Of a stretch of 64,000 bases of DNA, positions 47,482 to 60,741 are shown in pieces. The translations under genes and the position numbers were made by a program. The stretch comes from Artemisia argyi (taxonomy: Eukaryota > Streptophyta > Magnoliopsida > Asterales > Asteraceae), in contig CM060697.1 in NCBI GenBank assembly GCA_030686995.1, positions 42,689,015 to 42,753,014 of the forward strand, in the 5' to 3' direction. The stretch's first letter is position 1; every line of letters begins with the position of its first letter. The notes under the pieces are model-generated. The model did not search any database, was not told the origin of the DNA, and saw only the letters and a program-made list of their open reading frames with translations.

Positions 47482-50400
47482 TGTAACACCCCAACCCGAT
47501 AAGGGTAGAAGTATTACATTACAGTAACATATCAGAACAAACACAAGCATATGATTCATACATACAAAGAAATTCAGGGTTACAAATGAAAATCTGAAAC
47601 TACAAGGTTACAAAAAAAATAAATACTATGTCTAATAAAGTGAAACTTCATCTAATCGTCTCTAGTCCAAAGCATAGTCTTCTAAGTCCAGTCACACTCT
47701 CTTCCCATAACCCAGCTTCCTACTAAAACCTGCCGCAGGAAAAGCAAATGCGGCTGAGCTTAAAAAGCCCAGTGAACAGATACATATACAAAGCAATGAT
47801 AATGAAATAGAACTGAAATATAGTGCATTGGGGAATATCATAAGGAATAAACAAATGAATAATAGAAATGAAGGAATAGGATAGTCCTCCACCACGAGCC
47901 CAAAACTCAAAGTCATATCTCAAAGTCATAAGCCTTCAATTCATAATCTCACAATCAGAGGGGATACCTCTCAGGCAACCAGATAATATGAGGGGTGTCC
48001 TCATGTATCATAAGGGTGGAGTGATCAGCTCCCAGGGGTTGTGAAGGGCATGTATAGCACACAGTACCAATCACCTCAAAGTCAACTCAAAGTCATAGTT
48101 AAATCCACTAAGCACACATGTCTAGGATTGCAACCCATACGCCCCTTACTCAAAGTCAATCTCAAAGTCATATACTCAAAGTCATAATGGCCATAATAGT
48201 AATCATAAAAAGGGACGGCGTGAGAAATCACTCACCCACACATGAGTCATGCCAGTGGTGCATCGCAGACATGCCTATGGTACCTCCATAGGTAGGAGAA
48301 ACATAAATGGCTCGGGTATCAAACTAAGAGTCAGGTCTCAAAGTCATGCAAAAGGTCATATAGCAAAGGTTTATCTCAAAGTCAACTCAAAATCATATCA
48401 GGGTTCAATCAAAAGGGAACATAGCAGTGGCTTGGGGAATCTTAACTGAATCATAACTCAACATCAATGTATAGGAACCTTTTACTGAAAAAGGCAGAGT
48501 ATCCGTACCTTATTGCAAAGCACAAATGAAACAAACACATAAATGGAAAGGGCTCAAGATCTCTCCTTCTTCACACCTAGAGGAGAAGAGAGGGAATCAT
48601 AATTCATCCTTTAAATTCATATCTTTCCATTTTAAGTAACTTTCCATTTTTAGCAGGTTTCCATAAATAGTAAGTTTCCACTTTTTAGAAAGTTTCTATA
48701 TATAGTAAGTTTCCACTTTTAGAAAGTTGAATCATTATTAATGGAAATAAAGTATCTTTTAACCTTTTTATTCATTTGGTCCTTAGGGTTTCATAACTTT
48801 GCATTTTATACCCTTTACTTTCCAAAATTGCACTTTAAACCTTTTAGTATTCAAAGTTACACATTAAACCCTTAACTTATCAACTTTACATAATGGGCAC
48901 TTATTTTAAGATGTTATACGAATGGATACTCAAACTTTCATAATTTACACTTTAAGTCCTTCAAGTTATAGAAGTTACATATTTAACCTTTAAATTTGAA
49001 ATTTCAATTTTTAATTATCAATAATTACATATTAAGCCATTTATTTACCAATTTATCACAAAACCCCTTGAATAGTTTTAAATACTCAAAACAGCTCCAA
49101 GTTTCTGAAAATTACATTTTTAGTCCCTCTCTTTTAATTATTTTCAAAACAAACCCTAATTAATCATTAAATACATTTTAATCCATTTAAATGCAAAACT
49201 TACACTTAGCACTCTTAGGTTATATTTTTGTCGAATAGTATACAGCCCAAATAAGTTCCAGAATTAACCTTGAAGTTTTTAAAGTTTACAAAACTCACCC
49301 AAAACTTTTAAATGCAAATCGTATAACATAAAATCATGGAATTAGGAACCCTACCCAAATCAATTCCTTTTGTAATCATTACCTTATCATTAAATGTTAT
49401 TAATAATCATCAAACAAACCCTAATTCATCAAAAATCAGATCGCATGCTTTTCTTCCTTTTCTTTTTATACGTTTTATTCAAAAACACAATTAGCCAAAA
49501 TAATTCGAAATCAAGGATTCAAGCCATGTTAATTCTTTCCAATAATTTTCCAGGTCATAATAGATTATAATACACGTAAATAAATTATATTCAGAATTAT
49601 TATGGATCGCATGGTGTCTTTTACATTTTAAACATGTTTTTTAGGGTTTAATTCACGAATATGATATAGAGTGTGCATGGATCGAATGAAACATTTTATT
49701 TCGTTTTTATAAGGTGTAAGGGAGCTGAGAAAAATACCAAACCAAGACTTGAACGTGTGGAGAGGGCTGTACGATTTATAGCATACGCGTATAGGCCAAA
49801 TGATCCAAAAATCACCACGACTTCACCAATGATCTTCCAACCTTGAAACCAATTTTCGTGGGTCTTAAATGATGTAAGGAACATCAGAAAAATAAGAAAT
49901 CATTTTTATAGAGGTCGTATGAAGCATAACGAATTTACCTTTGTTTTAGGGCTCGACACAAAGAAAACAATGCTACGATCGTGTAAAGCTTCAACAATTC
50001 GAATGGGATTTTTCTTGGCTTCTTAGGATGTTGATGAATCACAGAAAAATGCTTGAGAGTGATGGGAGAGTCGAATGGAGGCTATATGATTTTTGTGTGT
50101 GTTTTTCTTTTAATCGGCAATTAGGGTTTTGGGTGAAAAAAGGTATGGATTTATTTTAAATGGGGAATGCCGTGTGAGGAGGGGGATAGGACCAGAAATT
50201 TCGAGATTTTGGTTAGGAGAAAATCTCTTGATGATTATCTTGTACATTTACCATAATTAGACCCATTTAAATTCAATTTAAATCAAAATAAACCACATAT
50301 TAAGTCAATCGGCCCTATAGGGGTATTTTGGTAATTTTACTACTTGTATAAATGTTAAATGTAATTGTTAAAATTATTTGGATACATAACTTGTGCATTG

Positions 50401-50506
50401 TTTGAAGTTTGGGATTTATTTGGTACTTTAATAAGCTTTTAATTAAATTTCAAATTGGTAAGGGCAATTTGGTCTTTTCACATGTTCTCAGATTTTAGGT
50501 GTTACA
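47482..50506 (-). repeat. C 3' LTR
   Basis: The word CTCAAAGTCA(T) occurs about a dozen times between 47905 and 48400. From 48770 to 49180 there is a loose 35-40 bp periodic phrase of AAAGTTACACATTAAACCCTT type. No gene is supported. Confidence 0.95.
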
Positions 50507-53500
50507 ACTTCTTCCCCTCTAAAAGGAAAATTTCGTCCTCGAAATTTGAAGTCGCAAAGTTAGACGAAGTCGTAACAAACTGCAAGAGGTCGTCACAACA
50601 TTCTCACGCCCGGGGAGGTTCTTCCAAAAGATATTCAGACCAACTGGTTTCTCATGACTCGTAGTTATTGTCAAAACAGTTTCAGATTTCTCAGAAGGGC
50701 ATATCATACTGAATTTGAATCAAAAGGATAATGTATCAAACATAACGGATGATAATCGAATTCTCTAGGAAGAGGTATAAAAATACATAGGATTTTCATC
50801 GAATTGATTAGGCGAATCAGATGAGAATACATTGAATTGTAGCAAACATGGGGTGATTTAAGGTTTAACTCTTCAGCTTCTCAGATAGTCTCGGCTTTTA
50901 GATAACCTCCCAAAGGTATTCTCATAAACAAACAGGTCTCATTTCCTCAAAGTCCACAATCACATATTTTACTCATAGCAGATCATAATGAACAACTTCG
51001 CGAATGCGAATCGTATACGGACAGAAAGCATATCGTTAGATATCGTCAACGGCAGAAATTTCATAATGGAACCTAAGATTCTTATCAGAAGTTGCAAAGA
51101 TCAGCAAAACACGTGTCGAGAGTCCAAACGTATCGAATCGTATAACAAGGACAGCATAATCAAACGTATAGGTAGAATGAACCTAAAGTCTCACTAAACT
51201 CAGATGATCTTGACCAGATGCCAGAATTCTTAAGCTTCTAAGGCACTCCTCGAAATATCACATGCCCACCATAAGTGCACGTTATATGATGTAAGTATTA
51301 TCACGCTGGCCAGACGTCATAATACTGGCATCATATACATATGCCCTCATGCTGGTCATACTTTATCTCAAGTCGTGAGTCAAAACCACCTATCTTAATC
51401 CACCTAGTACTTCTACAGTCTCAAAGATCATCAGAAACAAACAACATAACTAAGAGAACGAAATTACTCGAAGAGTAACGGAAATCCGAGAATGTCATTC
51501 AAAATTAAGGTACGTCATCAATAGCGTCAATCCTTTACAGAATCATCTCGTCTAAACACAATGTCCGCTTCAAAATCCGTCCACTCAAATACAAATTTCA
51601 AAATTTCTTCCAAGTTGGGGTAGTCTGTTTACTCTTGTCCATCTTGCCTCATGATTAAAAGAATTTAAAACTCGAGTCTCGTTCCTCCGGTCTTCAGCAG
51701 CTCCTCTTGGTAGTGTGGCATCGTAACGGCAGTCTCTGACGCAATCACTGTGGATTCCTCCATCCGCAGGTCTACTTCTGCTCTCAATTCATCTTAGTAC
51801 AACTAAAATGAATAGAGAAACAAGACTGCGTGTCTTTGACAGGTCTTCTAACATAGCTCCAGGTCTTAAGGTACATGCTGTTGTTGTCGACTCCAAGTTG
51901 TGTGTTGAATGGTTCGTCTTCTTTGGTCTGGTTGTCTTGATGCCCAAACTGAAATCTTCACGTGTTGCATGATGTATGATTGAGCACTATCCCAGTTCCT
52001 CTCTTCTTCTTGTATGCTTCTTCCATGATAATGCTTGTCGCAACCATCTTCTACTACTCTTCCACCAGGTTTCAAACTCCGATAACGGTCTTCAATCTTG
52101 GTCCCTCTTGTGAAAGCTCTGTCTTTACATTATATAGGGTAGGGTTGTCTACTATGCTTTCGGAACGTCAATCAAAATTTTCTTCCAGAACAAAGGGTCA
52201 TCTCACCAATAATCTCTATGTTCCTTTTTTCGTTTTAGGACACAACACAATGTCATACTATGACAATTTGTCCAAAACACGCGAAAACATGATTATTCTA
52301 GCCAACACCATTGGCATCATTCAAACTCACAAATGTGGTAACGAGTGCAAAGGCAACTTCAGAAATCATCTCAGGGAATTTTCACGTCGCCTTCTTTCTT
52401 CTTCAGGAACTGAAATACTTCCCAAAGGTTACTCTCGGTTAGTTAACCCTCTTCTTAGAAGTTTTTGTGGTTGCTTCTTCAGCCTTCAAATCTAAAATGA
52501 TGCAATCAAATGCGGGGTTCAAAGGAAAACAAATTAATCATTGATACGCGGAAACAGATAATGATTGCTGATAGTGGTACGTTTAAGTTCACGATAGTCG
52601 ATACGTCATCGCATACTTCTCTCGTTCTTCTTCATAAACAAACAAGAGCATCTAAAGAGAATCACCAAGGTTAACAAAAATCATATTCCATCGGCTTCTT
52701 CAAACACTCAACTTCTATAGCACCATGGTTTCTGCAACTGAGATCAGTTCAATGCCCACTCCACTTCCTAAGCAGGAAGGAGTACCAAAAAGTTCATTAG
52801 AGAATACCGGAAAATCTTCGTATGACAAAATATTTCCTAATAGCAGAACTTTCTAAGGGTTGATAATAATGGTTTTCAGGAAAAACTTGATAATCACATG
52901 AGTTCGGGTTTGGGGTTTTCCATAGTGGTAGAAATTTTAGCAGATGTAGAGAGTCATCATAATGAAATAGAGTGAAGCAGATTTTTAAGGTCACATTTCA
53001 GATATGGTAGTCTATGGTATCTTCACGAATAGTCATTCAGTCCAAAAGACCGTACAATCAGGCATATCAAAGTCAAAGGATTCATAGAGTGAATACAGTC
53101 GTCAAATCATACAGATAGTTCATATATCAGAGTCAAGTACATGGTTCAACAAAATGTTGGGATGGATAAACGAACAGTTCAATGTGTGGGAATTTCGTTT
53201 AGCTTCTTAGCATAAGTAGCAGGTAGGATGTGTATCATTGGTAATACGAATATCGTATAATCGTAAAATGTGAGAGGTACAGAATCTCAGTTATCAGCAT
53301 CATCATGCTTAGTTAACAAATCCATATAGAGATAGTATTTACATCATACCCTTCCAAAGGAAACGGTTGGCAGAACAAGGTTCATCATTCAAAGAGAGGA
53401 AACAAAACTTCTCATATTCGTGGTTCATAATTACCAAAATTCTCATAGGAGTAATAATGGATCATACAGAGTTAAGTAGTATCGGATGATACATTCATAC

Positions 53501-53970
53501 CCAGCATAAGTAATGAATTTACAGAATGTGTTGAACGCATTGTGGTTGAATGACCTACGATGTGGTCGAAAAGGTGTCAAACAGCTTATCAAACAAATCG
53601 GAGGCGGAGATCAAAATCTGAAGGTGAAACTTAAATGTGTAAGGTATCCAGGTAGCCTTCCGAGGTATTCCAAACTTACTTGGTTACTAAGCTTAAGTTG
53701 CAAAACTTCTAACTTCTGAAACAAAGGTCCTTATAAGGCTTATCTAAGAGCAAAGGCACGATCAGAGTGATACGGAAGCAAATGATACTTACGTAAACGT
53801 CTTAGTCTACCCATTCCTCACTGGTAATAACTTGGGTTCCTATGGGGAATCCTAAGGTAAAGTTCCAAAGGTTGTCTTATGAGCGCCTACAGTGGAAACT
53901 TAGGGGTCCAAACTTCACAGGTCAAGGGTAAATGTATTACGAATCGCAGCCTGGTCTCTGATACCAAAAT
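50507..53970 (-). pseudogene. C internal region: eroded gypsy sequence with RT remnant
   Basis: A hairpin AAATTTC/GAAATTT around a six-base loop lies at 50528-50547, just inside the polypurine tract. At about 52590-52665 the minus strand resembles the RT block of A (13605-13680) that encodes KKKDG...CIDYREL, but with many changes. No long frame survives on the sense strand. The 171-codon + strand frame at 51980-52495 runs against the element and has no family resemblance. The rest I cannot assign. The primer site is at 53955-53966. Confidence 0.65.
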
Positions 53971-56900
53971 TGTAACACCCCAACCCGATAAGGGTAGAAG
54001 TATTACATTACAGTGACATATCAGAACAAACACAAGCATATGATTCATACATACAAAGAAATTCAGGGTTACAAATGAAAATCTGAAACTACAAGGTTAC
54101 AAAAAAAATAAATACTATGTCTAATAAAGTGAAACTTCATCTAATCGTCTCTGGTCCAAAGCATAGTCTTCTAAGTCCAGTCACACTCTCTTCCCATAAC
54201 CCAGCTTCCTACTAAAACCTGCCGCAGGAAAAGGAAATGCGGCTGAGCTTAAAAAGCCCAATGAACAGATACATATACAAAGCAATGATAATGAAATAGA
54301 ACTGAAATATAGTGCATTGGGGAATATCATAAGGAATAAACAAATGAATAATAGAAATGAAGGAATAGGATAGTCCTCCACCACGAGCCCAAAATTCAAA
54401 GTCATATCTCAAAGTCATAAGCCTTCAATTCATAATCTCACAATCAGAGGGGATACCTCTCAGGCAACCAGATAATATGAGGGGTGTCCTCATGTATCAT
54501 AAGGGTGGAGTGATCAGCTCCCAGGGGTTGTGAAGGGCATGTATAGCACACAGTACCAATCACCTCAAAGTCAACTCAAAGTCATAGTTAAATCCACTAA
54601 GCACACATGTCTAGGATTGCAACCCATACGCCCCTTACTCAAAGTCAATCTCAAAGTCATATACTCAAAGTCATAATGGCCATAATAGTAATCATAAAAA
54701 GGGACGGCTTGAGAAATCACTCACCCACACATGAGTCATGCCAGTGGTGCATCACAGACATGCCTATGGTACCTCCATAGGTAGGAGAAACATAAATGGC
54801 TCGGGTATCAAACTAAGAGTCAGGTCTCAAAGTCATGCAAAAGGTCATATAGCAAAGGTTTATCTCAAAGTCAACTCAAAATCATATCAGGGTTCAATCA
54901 AAAGGGAACATAGCAGTTGCTTGGGGAATCTTAACTGAATCATAACTCAACATCAATGTATAGGAACCTTTTACTGAAAAAGGCAGAGTATCCGTACCTT
55001 ATTGCAAAGCACAAATGAAACAAACACAGAAATGGAAAGGGCTCAAGATCTCTCCTTCTTCACACCTAGAGGAGAAGAGAGGGAATCATAATTCATCCTT
55101 TAAATTCATATCTTTCCATTTTAAGTAACTTTCCATTTTTAGCAGGTTTCCATAAATAGTAAGTTTCCACTTTTTAGAAAGTTTCTATATATAGTAAGTT
55201 TCCACTTTTAGAAAGTTGAATCATTATTAATGGAAATAAAGTATCTTTTAACCTTTTTATTCATTTGGTCCTTAGGGTTTCATAACTTTGCATTTTATAC
55301 CCTTTACTTTCCAAAATTGCACTTTAAACCTTTTAGTATTCAAAGTTACACATTAAACCCTTAACTTATCAACTTTACATAATGGGCACTTATTTTAAGA
55401 TGTTATACGAATGGATACTCAAACTTTCATAATTTACACTTTAAGTCCTTCAAGTTATAGAAGTTACATATTTAACCTTTAAATTTGAAATTTCAATTTT
55501 TAATTATCAATAATTACATATTAAGCCATTTATTTACCAATTTATCACAAAACCCCTTGAATAGTTTTAAATACTTAAAACAGCTCCAAGTTTCTGAAAA
55601 TTACATTTTTAGTCCCTCTCTTTTAATTATTTTCAAAACAAACCCTAATTAATCATTAAATACATTTTAATCCATTTAAATGCAAAACTTACACTTAGCA
55701 CTCTTAGGTTATATTTTTGTCGAATAGTATACAGCCCAAATAAGTTCCAGAATTAACCTTGAAGTTTTTAAAGTTTACAAAACTCACCCAAAACTTTTAA
55801 ATGCAAATCGTATAACATAAAATCATGGAATTAGGAACCCTACCCAAATCAATTCCTTTTGTAATCATTACCTTATCATTAAATGTTATTAATAATCATC
55901 AAACAAACCCTAATTCATCAAAAATCAGATCGCATGCTTTTCTTCCTTTTCTTTTTATACGTTTTATTCAAAAACACAATTAGCCAAAATAATTCGAAAT
56001 CAAGGATTCAAGCCATGTTAATTCTTTCCAATAATTTTCCAGGTCATAATAGATTATAATACACGTAAATAAATTATATTCAGAATTATTATGGATCGCA
56101 TGGTGTCTTTTACATTTTAAACATGTTTTTTAGGGTTTAATTCACGAATATGATATAGAGTGTGCACGGATCGAATGAAACATTTTATTTCGTTTTTATA
56201 AGGTGTAAGGGACCTGAGAAAAATACCAAACCAAGACTTGAACGTGTGGAGAGGGCTGTACGATTTATAGCATACGCGTATAGGCCAAATGATCCAAAAA
56301 TCACCACGACTTCACCAATGATCTTCGAACCTTGAAACCAATTTTCGTGGGTCTTACATGATGTAATGAACATCAGAAAAATAAGAAATCATTTTTATAG
56401 AGGTCGTATGAAGCATAACGAATTTACCTTTGTTTTAGGGCTCGACACAAAGAAAACAATGCTACGATCGTGTAAAGCTTCAAAAATTCGAATGGGATTT
56501 TTCTTGGCTTCTTAGGATGTTGATGAATCACAGAAAAATGCTTGAGAGTGATGGGAGAGTCGAATGGAGGCTATATGATTTTTGTGTGTGTTTTTCTTTT
56601 AATCGGCAATTAGGGTTTTGGGTGAAAAAAGGTATGGATTTATTTTAAATGGGGAATGCCGTGTGAGGAGGGGGATAGGACCAGAAATTTCGAGATTTTG
56701 GTTAGGAGAAAATCTCTTGATGATTATCTTGTACATTTACCATAATTAGACCCATTTAAATTCAATTTAAATCAAAATAAACCACATATTAAGTCAATCG
56801 GCCCTATAGGGGTATTTTGGTAATTTTAATACTTGTATAAATGTTAAATGTAATTGTTAAAATTATTTGGATACATAACTTGTGCATTGTTTGAAGTTTG

Positions 56901-56995
56901 GGATTTATTTGGTACTTTAATAAGCTTTTAATTAAATTTCAAATTGGTAAGGGCAATTTGGTCTTTTCACATGTTCTCAGATTTTAGGTGTTACA
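53971..56995 (-). repeat. C 5' LTR
   Basis: Same length as 47482-50506 and nearly identical, including the CTCAAAGTCA cluster (about 54395-54890). Confidence 0.95.
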
Positions 56996-57000
56996 GTACA

Positions 57001-59270
57001 AGTCCTAAAACTCAACTCAAAATTCTATAAAATTCCTACAATTTTTGGAAAAACCTGAGATTTGCTACTTTTGACTTTTTGAGATGAACTTGAAAATTGA
57101 CTTTTCTGAGTTTGAAATCACTCTCACTGATTTAGACAGTTATCTTAAGCTAAAAGTTAATGAAATTAAGCTACAATTATACCTAATACAATGAAATGGA
57201 TGGGTTGGGGGTCTAAAATCCTTGACAGTTAACTGTCAAGGGTTTTGGAAATGGATTTTGACTATTGCTATGAAAATGAGCAAAGTAAGGACTGTTTGAA
57301 ATTAATTAGGACTTAGGTGAGTTGTCTAAACAGGCTTTGGTCACAAATGACAATCACAACACCTTCAAGCTAACAATTCCAAACACCCATTTAAGAAACT
57401 GAAAATGGATTTTTCAAAGCAATTGGGTAAGTTAAACTATGGAACTGAGTCCTGACCATTAGTTGAGATTAAAGAAACTTAAATAAGCAATTAAACATCA
57501 AAACTAACACATCTATCATGAAACTTACTAAGATACTAATTTTGGCAGTGGATAAGAGATATTGATCAAACTTGAATTCTAATGAACAACTAAGCTACAC
57601 TAAGTAACTAATGGACTAGCAAACACCAACTAAGCATATGAAATCAAATGAAAGCAGTAAATAAGCTCAGGAACAGTAGAATGCCAAAATGGAGATTAGC
57701 TTACAAACTTTTGCAATCAAGAGAGAACTGTGAACCAGTGAACCAAATCACACCCTATTGACTTCCACAAGTCACTAATACCATGAAATCCACTCAGCCA
57801 CCCTGCTCCTTCTTCTTTGAACACTGCTTTTCTATTTTTTTTTTATTTATCTATTTGTATTTTTTTTTAGATTTTGAGTATAACTGAGTTTCAACTTTCA
57901 AAGCTTATAAAAGCTCAAAGGTAATCTATGCTACCTTCAAATGATCAGTAAACAAGAGCTATTAATAATTTAAAAGCTAAAATGAGATTTTTTAATAAAA
58001 AAGGTAAAAACTGATTTTCATAACAAGACTTTAATTCAACACCAAAGGAACTTACTTTTACAATAAAAACATGGATTACAACTTGTTTGAACTTTAAAAT
58101 TACAATTTGAAAGAGAGATTAAACTACCTACGATTACATTATACTAAACTACTCTACTTGTCTTCTCTCCTCTGCTTCTCTTCTTCTTATAGTTGATTTG
58201 CTGAGCTCAGTGGGTCCCAATGATCAAATCCCACCACTTTGATTGACTTTTAGATCACCTTTGCCCTCTCTCCATTTTTTGGCGGGAAAATATTTTTCTT
58301 GCAAATTGTTCTGTAAAAGATGCCATAGGGAGGGGGTAATGTGATTGGTTCATTGGGGAGTGTGATTGGAAGGATAAGAGTGGATGGTGGATGGGAAAGT
58401 GGTGCAAGTGGGGGGGGGACGGAAATACCAGGTCTGGTTTTGGTAGGGATGAGTGGTGGTTTTGGTGGGAAGGGTGGGTTTGACTGGGGAGTTGACCAAG
58501 GTCAATGGTTGACCCGGTTTTATTATAAGGTGGAGTTGGGCTGTTTTGGAGTGGGCTTAGGTAAAAAAAAGAAAGGGATGGGCTTGGTGTTTGGTTGTGT
58601 TTGGATTTGGTTTATGAAATAATAAAGGGTCCGTATGTTTAATAGTCTAGGAAATCACAAGGACCAAATTTGTAATAAGTTTGAAAGTTGAGGGTCTGTT
58701 GTGGCATTTTTCCAAAGATTATCATAAGGGCTGAATTGGTCAAGGATGAATAGTACAAGGTCCTATTTTTATATTTTTCCACTTTTGAGATTCCAAGGAC
58801 CAAAACTGCCAATATTGAAACTTCAGGGTCCAAATGTGAAAATTCACCAAACTTTCTAACCAAGGACCAAACCTGCCATAAAAGATTAGTATAAGGACAA
58901 AATTTGTTTTTCTCAAAGTTTTAATATCCCGGGGACCATTTTTGACAATTTTCAAAGTTCAGGGACTAAACTTGACATTTTGTGAAACTTTGCACCGAAG
59001 GACTAATTATGTAACTTTTTGATTTAAAAGGACCTTTGTTGACTTTTTCAAGTTTTTAGAACAACTAGGGACTAGATTTGACAAATTTTGAAAGTTGAGG
59101 GACTGAAACTGCCAATTATGCAAACTTTGTACGTTTTTGATTATTTTGCATTTGAAACATATAAAACACATTCCTGGGATATTTTCACTATTTTGATTCA
59201 ATATTGAGTGTTTTTAGATGTTTTGGCAGCTCAGGAAAGGTAAAAATGATGAGTATTTGCACACTCGTCA
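57001..59270 (-). repeat. D 5' LTR, segment 2 of 2
   Basis: It continues the right D LTR after C. It holds the intact targets of A (GTTGTCTAAACAGG near 57321) and F (GGACTAATTATG near 59000), which proves where those elements landed in the sister LTR. AAGGACCAAA phrases recur from 58650 on. No gene is supported. Confidence 0.95.
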
Positions 59271-59275
59271 CCTGC

Positions 59276-59546
59276 TGAAAGACAAAAGGAACTAGATGAA
59301 ATTGCTATGAGTCTATCTGCAGAGCAATGGGAAAATTTGGCTAAACGGGCAGCTACTAAGCCTACTTTGGCTGAATCTGTGCTTGGAGTTAATTATCAGA
59401 CCACTGATTTTGCCAAGATGATGGTTGAAAGAGGTAAGTTGCAGAAACAACAAGAGGACGAGATAAAAGCTAAAGAACTTAGGGAAAGACCTTGGACTAA
59501 AGTAGAAATCAAGAAATATATGAGGAATTTTGTCAAGAATCAAGGG
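59276..59546 (+). pseudogene. E sense accessory ORF, second part, truncated
   Basis: It continues 3837-5748 in phase beyond D. The part is charged and helical (AMSLSAEQWENLAKRAATKP, KMMVERGKLQKQQEDEIKAK, KKYMRNFVKNQG), with the last phrase matching F's NWMMQFLRKNG. The counterpart of F's remaining ~290 residues is absent: the frame runs straight into what looks like the LTR start TGTTCTATG at 59547. An internal deletion is the simplest reason. Confidence 0.7.
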
Positions 59547-59571
59547 TGTTCTATGTTTTGGTTAGGTAATG

Positions 59572-59925
59572 TGATACGAGTTGGAGTCAAGACATGGTCA
59601 ACAGTTGGTTTTTAGTCGTGTATGCATGTGTTTAGTGGAGCATACATATCCCACGTCCTTCTTTATTGCTAGTTTTAGCATGATCTCATGTTCATTGCAT
59701 GTTTCCTTTGTCTAGTACGTAACTGCATATTTAACTGCATATTTCTTTCCTATAAATACTTGTAACTCATTTAGAATGGATATGAAATGAATGAAAAAGA
59801 AACTTAGTTTCAAGTCTTGTCTCTCTATATTTCTTGGAGTCTTGCCCGCTCTAAGGGCCTTATCAATCCGTCTCTTTAATCTATTTCTTGGAGATTGACT
59901 GCCTCAAGTAGTCCTTATCATAACA
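59572..59925 (+). repeat. G 5' LTR
   Basis: TGATACGAG to TCATAACA. TATAAATA at 59751-59758 is the probable core promoter. Confidence 0.96.
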
Positions 59926-60741
59926 ATGGTGCTTTCATCGACTTACTCGACACCTCCAAAACGATCCCCACCTTCCCTACAAGAATCTATGGCCACCCTG
60001 GCCAACAACATATCCAAACTTGAAGCCGTCGTGGCCAAATTCATTGCCACTTCCGTCTCCAACACCAACACAACCAAAACCGATATGACCAAGACCGCAA
60101 CCCAGGTTATCACAAACTTCACAAACATCAACACCGATGTCACGAACCATCAGAACACTAGTACGCCTATCACTACCAATAACGCTAAACCCGAGAAAAC
60201 AACGGCTCAAGTTCTCATCGTGCCCTCTTCATCTATCACCAATATAGAAAATGTCCCAGTCCAAAACACCACTACCATCAATGTTTCTACAACGATCATC
60301 AAGACCGACATCGAGGTAGCCACCTCCACTCCTCCTCCTCCCCCGTTGCCACCAATAGTCCAGCATGATACGGCCACCCTTCATCAAACCAGTGACTTTT
60401 CCACCCTCATCAAGGACAAGTTAGTCATCGCCTCCGCTTCATCTATGACCAAGATCCAAAATGAAGTGGCACTACAATCTCGAGTTAGCCTTCCCTTGCT
60501 CATCGAGGACACGTTAGCCATCTTGCGATGTGGGGAGACATTTCATCCCAGTCATCAATTTCATCCGCCAAAGTTTGTTTTTCTTGAATCCGAACACGAG
60601 CCACCTTGGGAGACATTCACCGTGGACTATGGAAACCCCGGCCTTGAGGACAAGGCCGTTTTTCAGGATGGGAGTATTGATACGAGTTGGAGTCAAGACA
60701 TGGTCAACAGTTGGTTTTTAGTCGTGTATGCATGTGTTTAG
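59926..60741 (+). CDS. G ORF: gag-like N-terminus joined to a pol C-terminal scrap
   Basis: 271 codons. The start codon is the first base after the LTR and overlaps the primer site. Residues 1-50 (SLQESMATLANNISKLEAVV) look like the N-terminal helix of a plant gypsy gag. Residues 50-155 are Thr/Asn-rich low complexity with a run of prolines. Residues about 225-250 (PWETFTVDYG...LEDKAVFQDGSID) resemble the extreme C-terminus of gypsy pol after the chromodomain (W-E ... LEDK). So an internal deletion from gag to the end of pol is likely. The last 21 residues are encoded by the 3' LTR. No enzyme domains remain. It may be a translated remnant that keeps RNA packaging signals open; that is inference. 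Confidence 0.65.
   Translation: MVLSSTYSTPPKRSPPSLQESMATLANNISKLEAVVAKFIATSVSNTNTTKTDMTKTATQVITNFTNINTDVTNHQNTSTPITTNNAKPEKTTAQVLIVPSSSITNIENVPVQNTTTINVSTTIIKTDIEVATSTPPPPPLPPIVQHDTATLHQTSDFSTLIKDKLVIASASSMTKIQNEVALQSRVSLPLLIEDTLAILRCGETFHPSHQFHPPKFVFLESEHEPPWETFTVDYGNPGLEDKAVFQDGSIDTSWSQDMVNSWFLVVYACV

Larger units (their letters stand above)
47482..56995 (-). mobile_element. Element C: decayed gypsy-type LTR retrotransposon
   Basis: The TSD is GTACA (47477-47481, 56996-57000). The LTRs are 47482-50506 and 53971-56995, both 3025 bp and nearly identical, TGTAACACCCCAACC...GGTGTTACA on the + strand. Orientation is minus: primer site TGGTATCAGAGA (53955-53966) and a purine tract AGAGGGGAAGAAGT (50507-50520). 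The empty site is seen at about 7490-7500. The internal region is 3.46 kb, and only an eroded RT patch is recognisable. Young LTRs around a ruined interior mean it was copied by proteins from elsewhere. Confidence 0.95.
5754..59270 (-). mobile_element. Element D: non-autonomous Ty3/gypsy-type retrotransposon with 4-kb LTRs, host of A, F and C
   Basis: The TSD is CCTGC (5749-5753, 59271-59275). The ends on the + strand are TGATTGG...CACTC[A/G]TCA. The left LTR is 5754-41881; after removing A, F and their duplicated targets it is 4018 bp. The right LTR is 45735-59270; after removing C it is 4017 bp. Orientation is minus: the primer site TGGCGTCGCTGCCGGGGAGG (minus strand, 45710-45729) is next to the right LTR, and a G-rich polypurine tract (41882-41892) is next to the left LTR. 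The primer site resembles the tRNA-Asp-type site of Athila/Tat elements. The internal region (41882-45734, 3.85 kb) has one broken ORF and no protease, RT, RNase H or integrase, so mobilisation needed a partner. The two LTRs differ visibly more than those of A, C, F or G, in keeping with greater age. Confidence 0.9.

Noticed and set aside
51980..52495. 171-codon + strand ORF inside C
   Set aside because: It runs against the element, has no family resemblance and overlaps eroded minus-strand pol.
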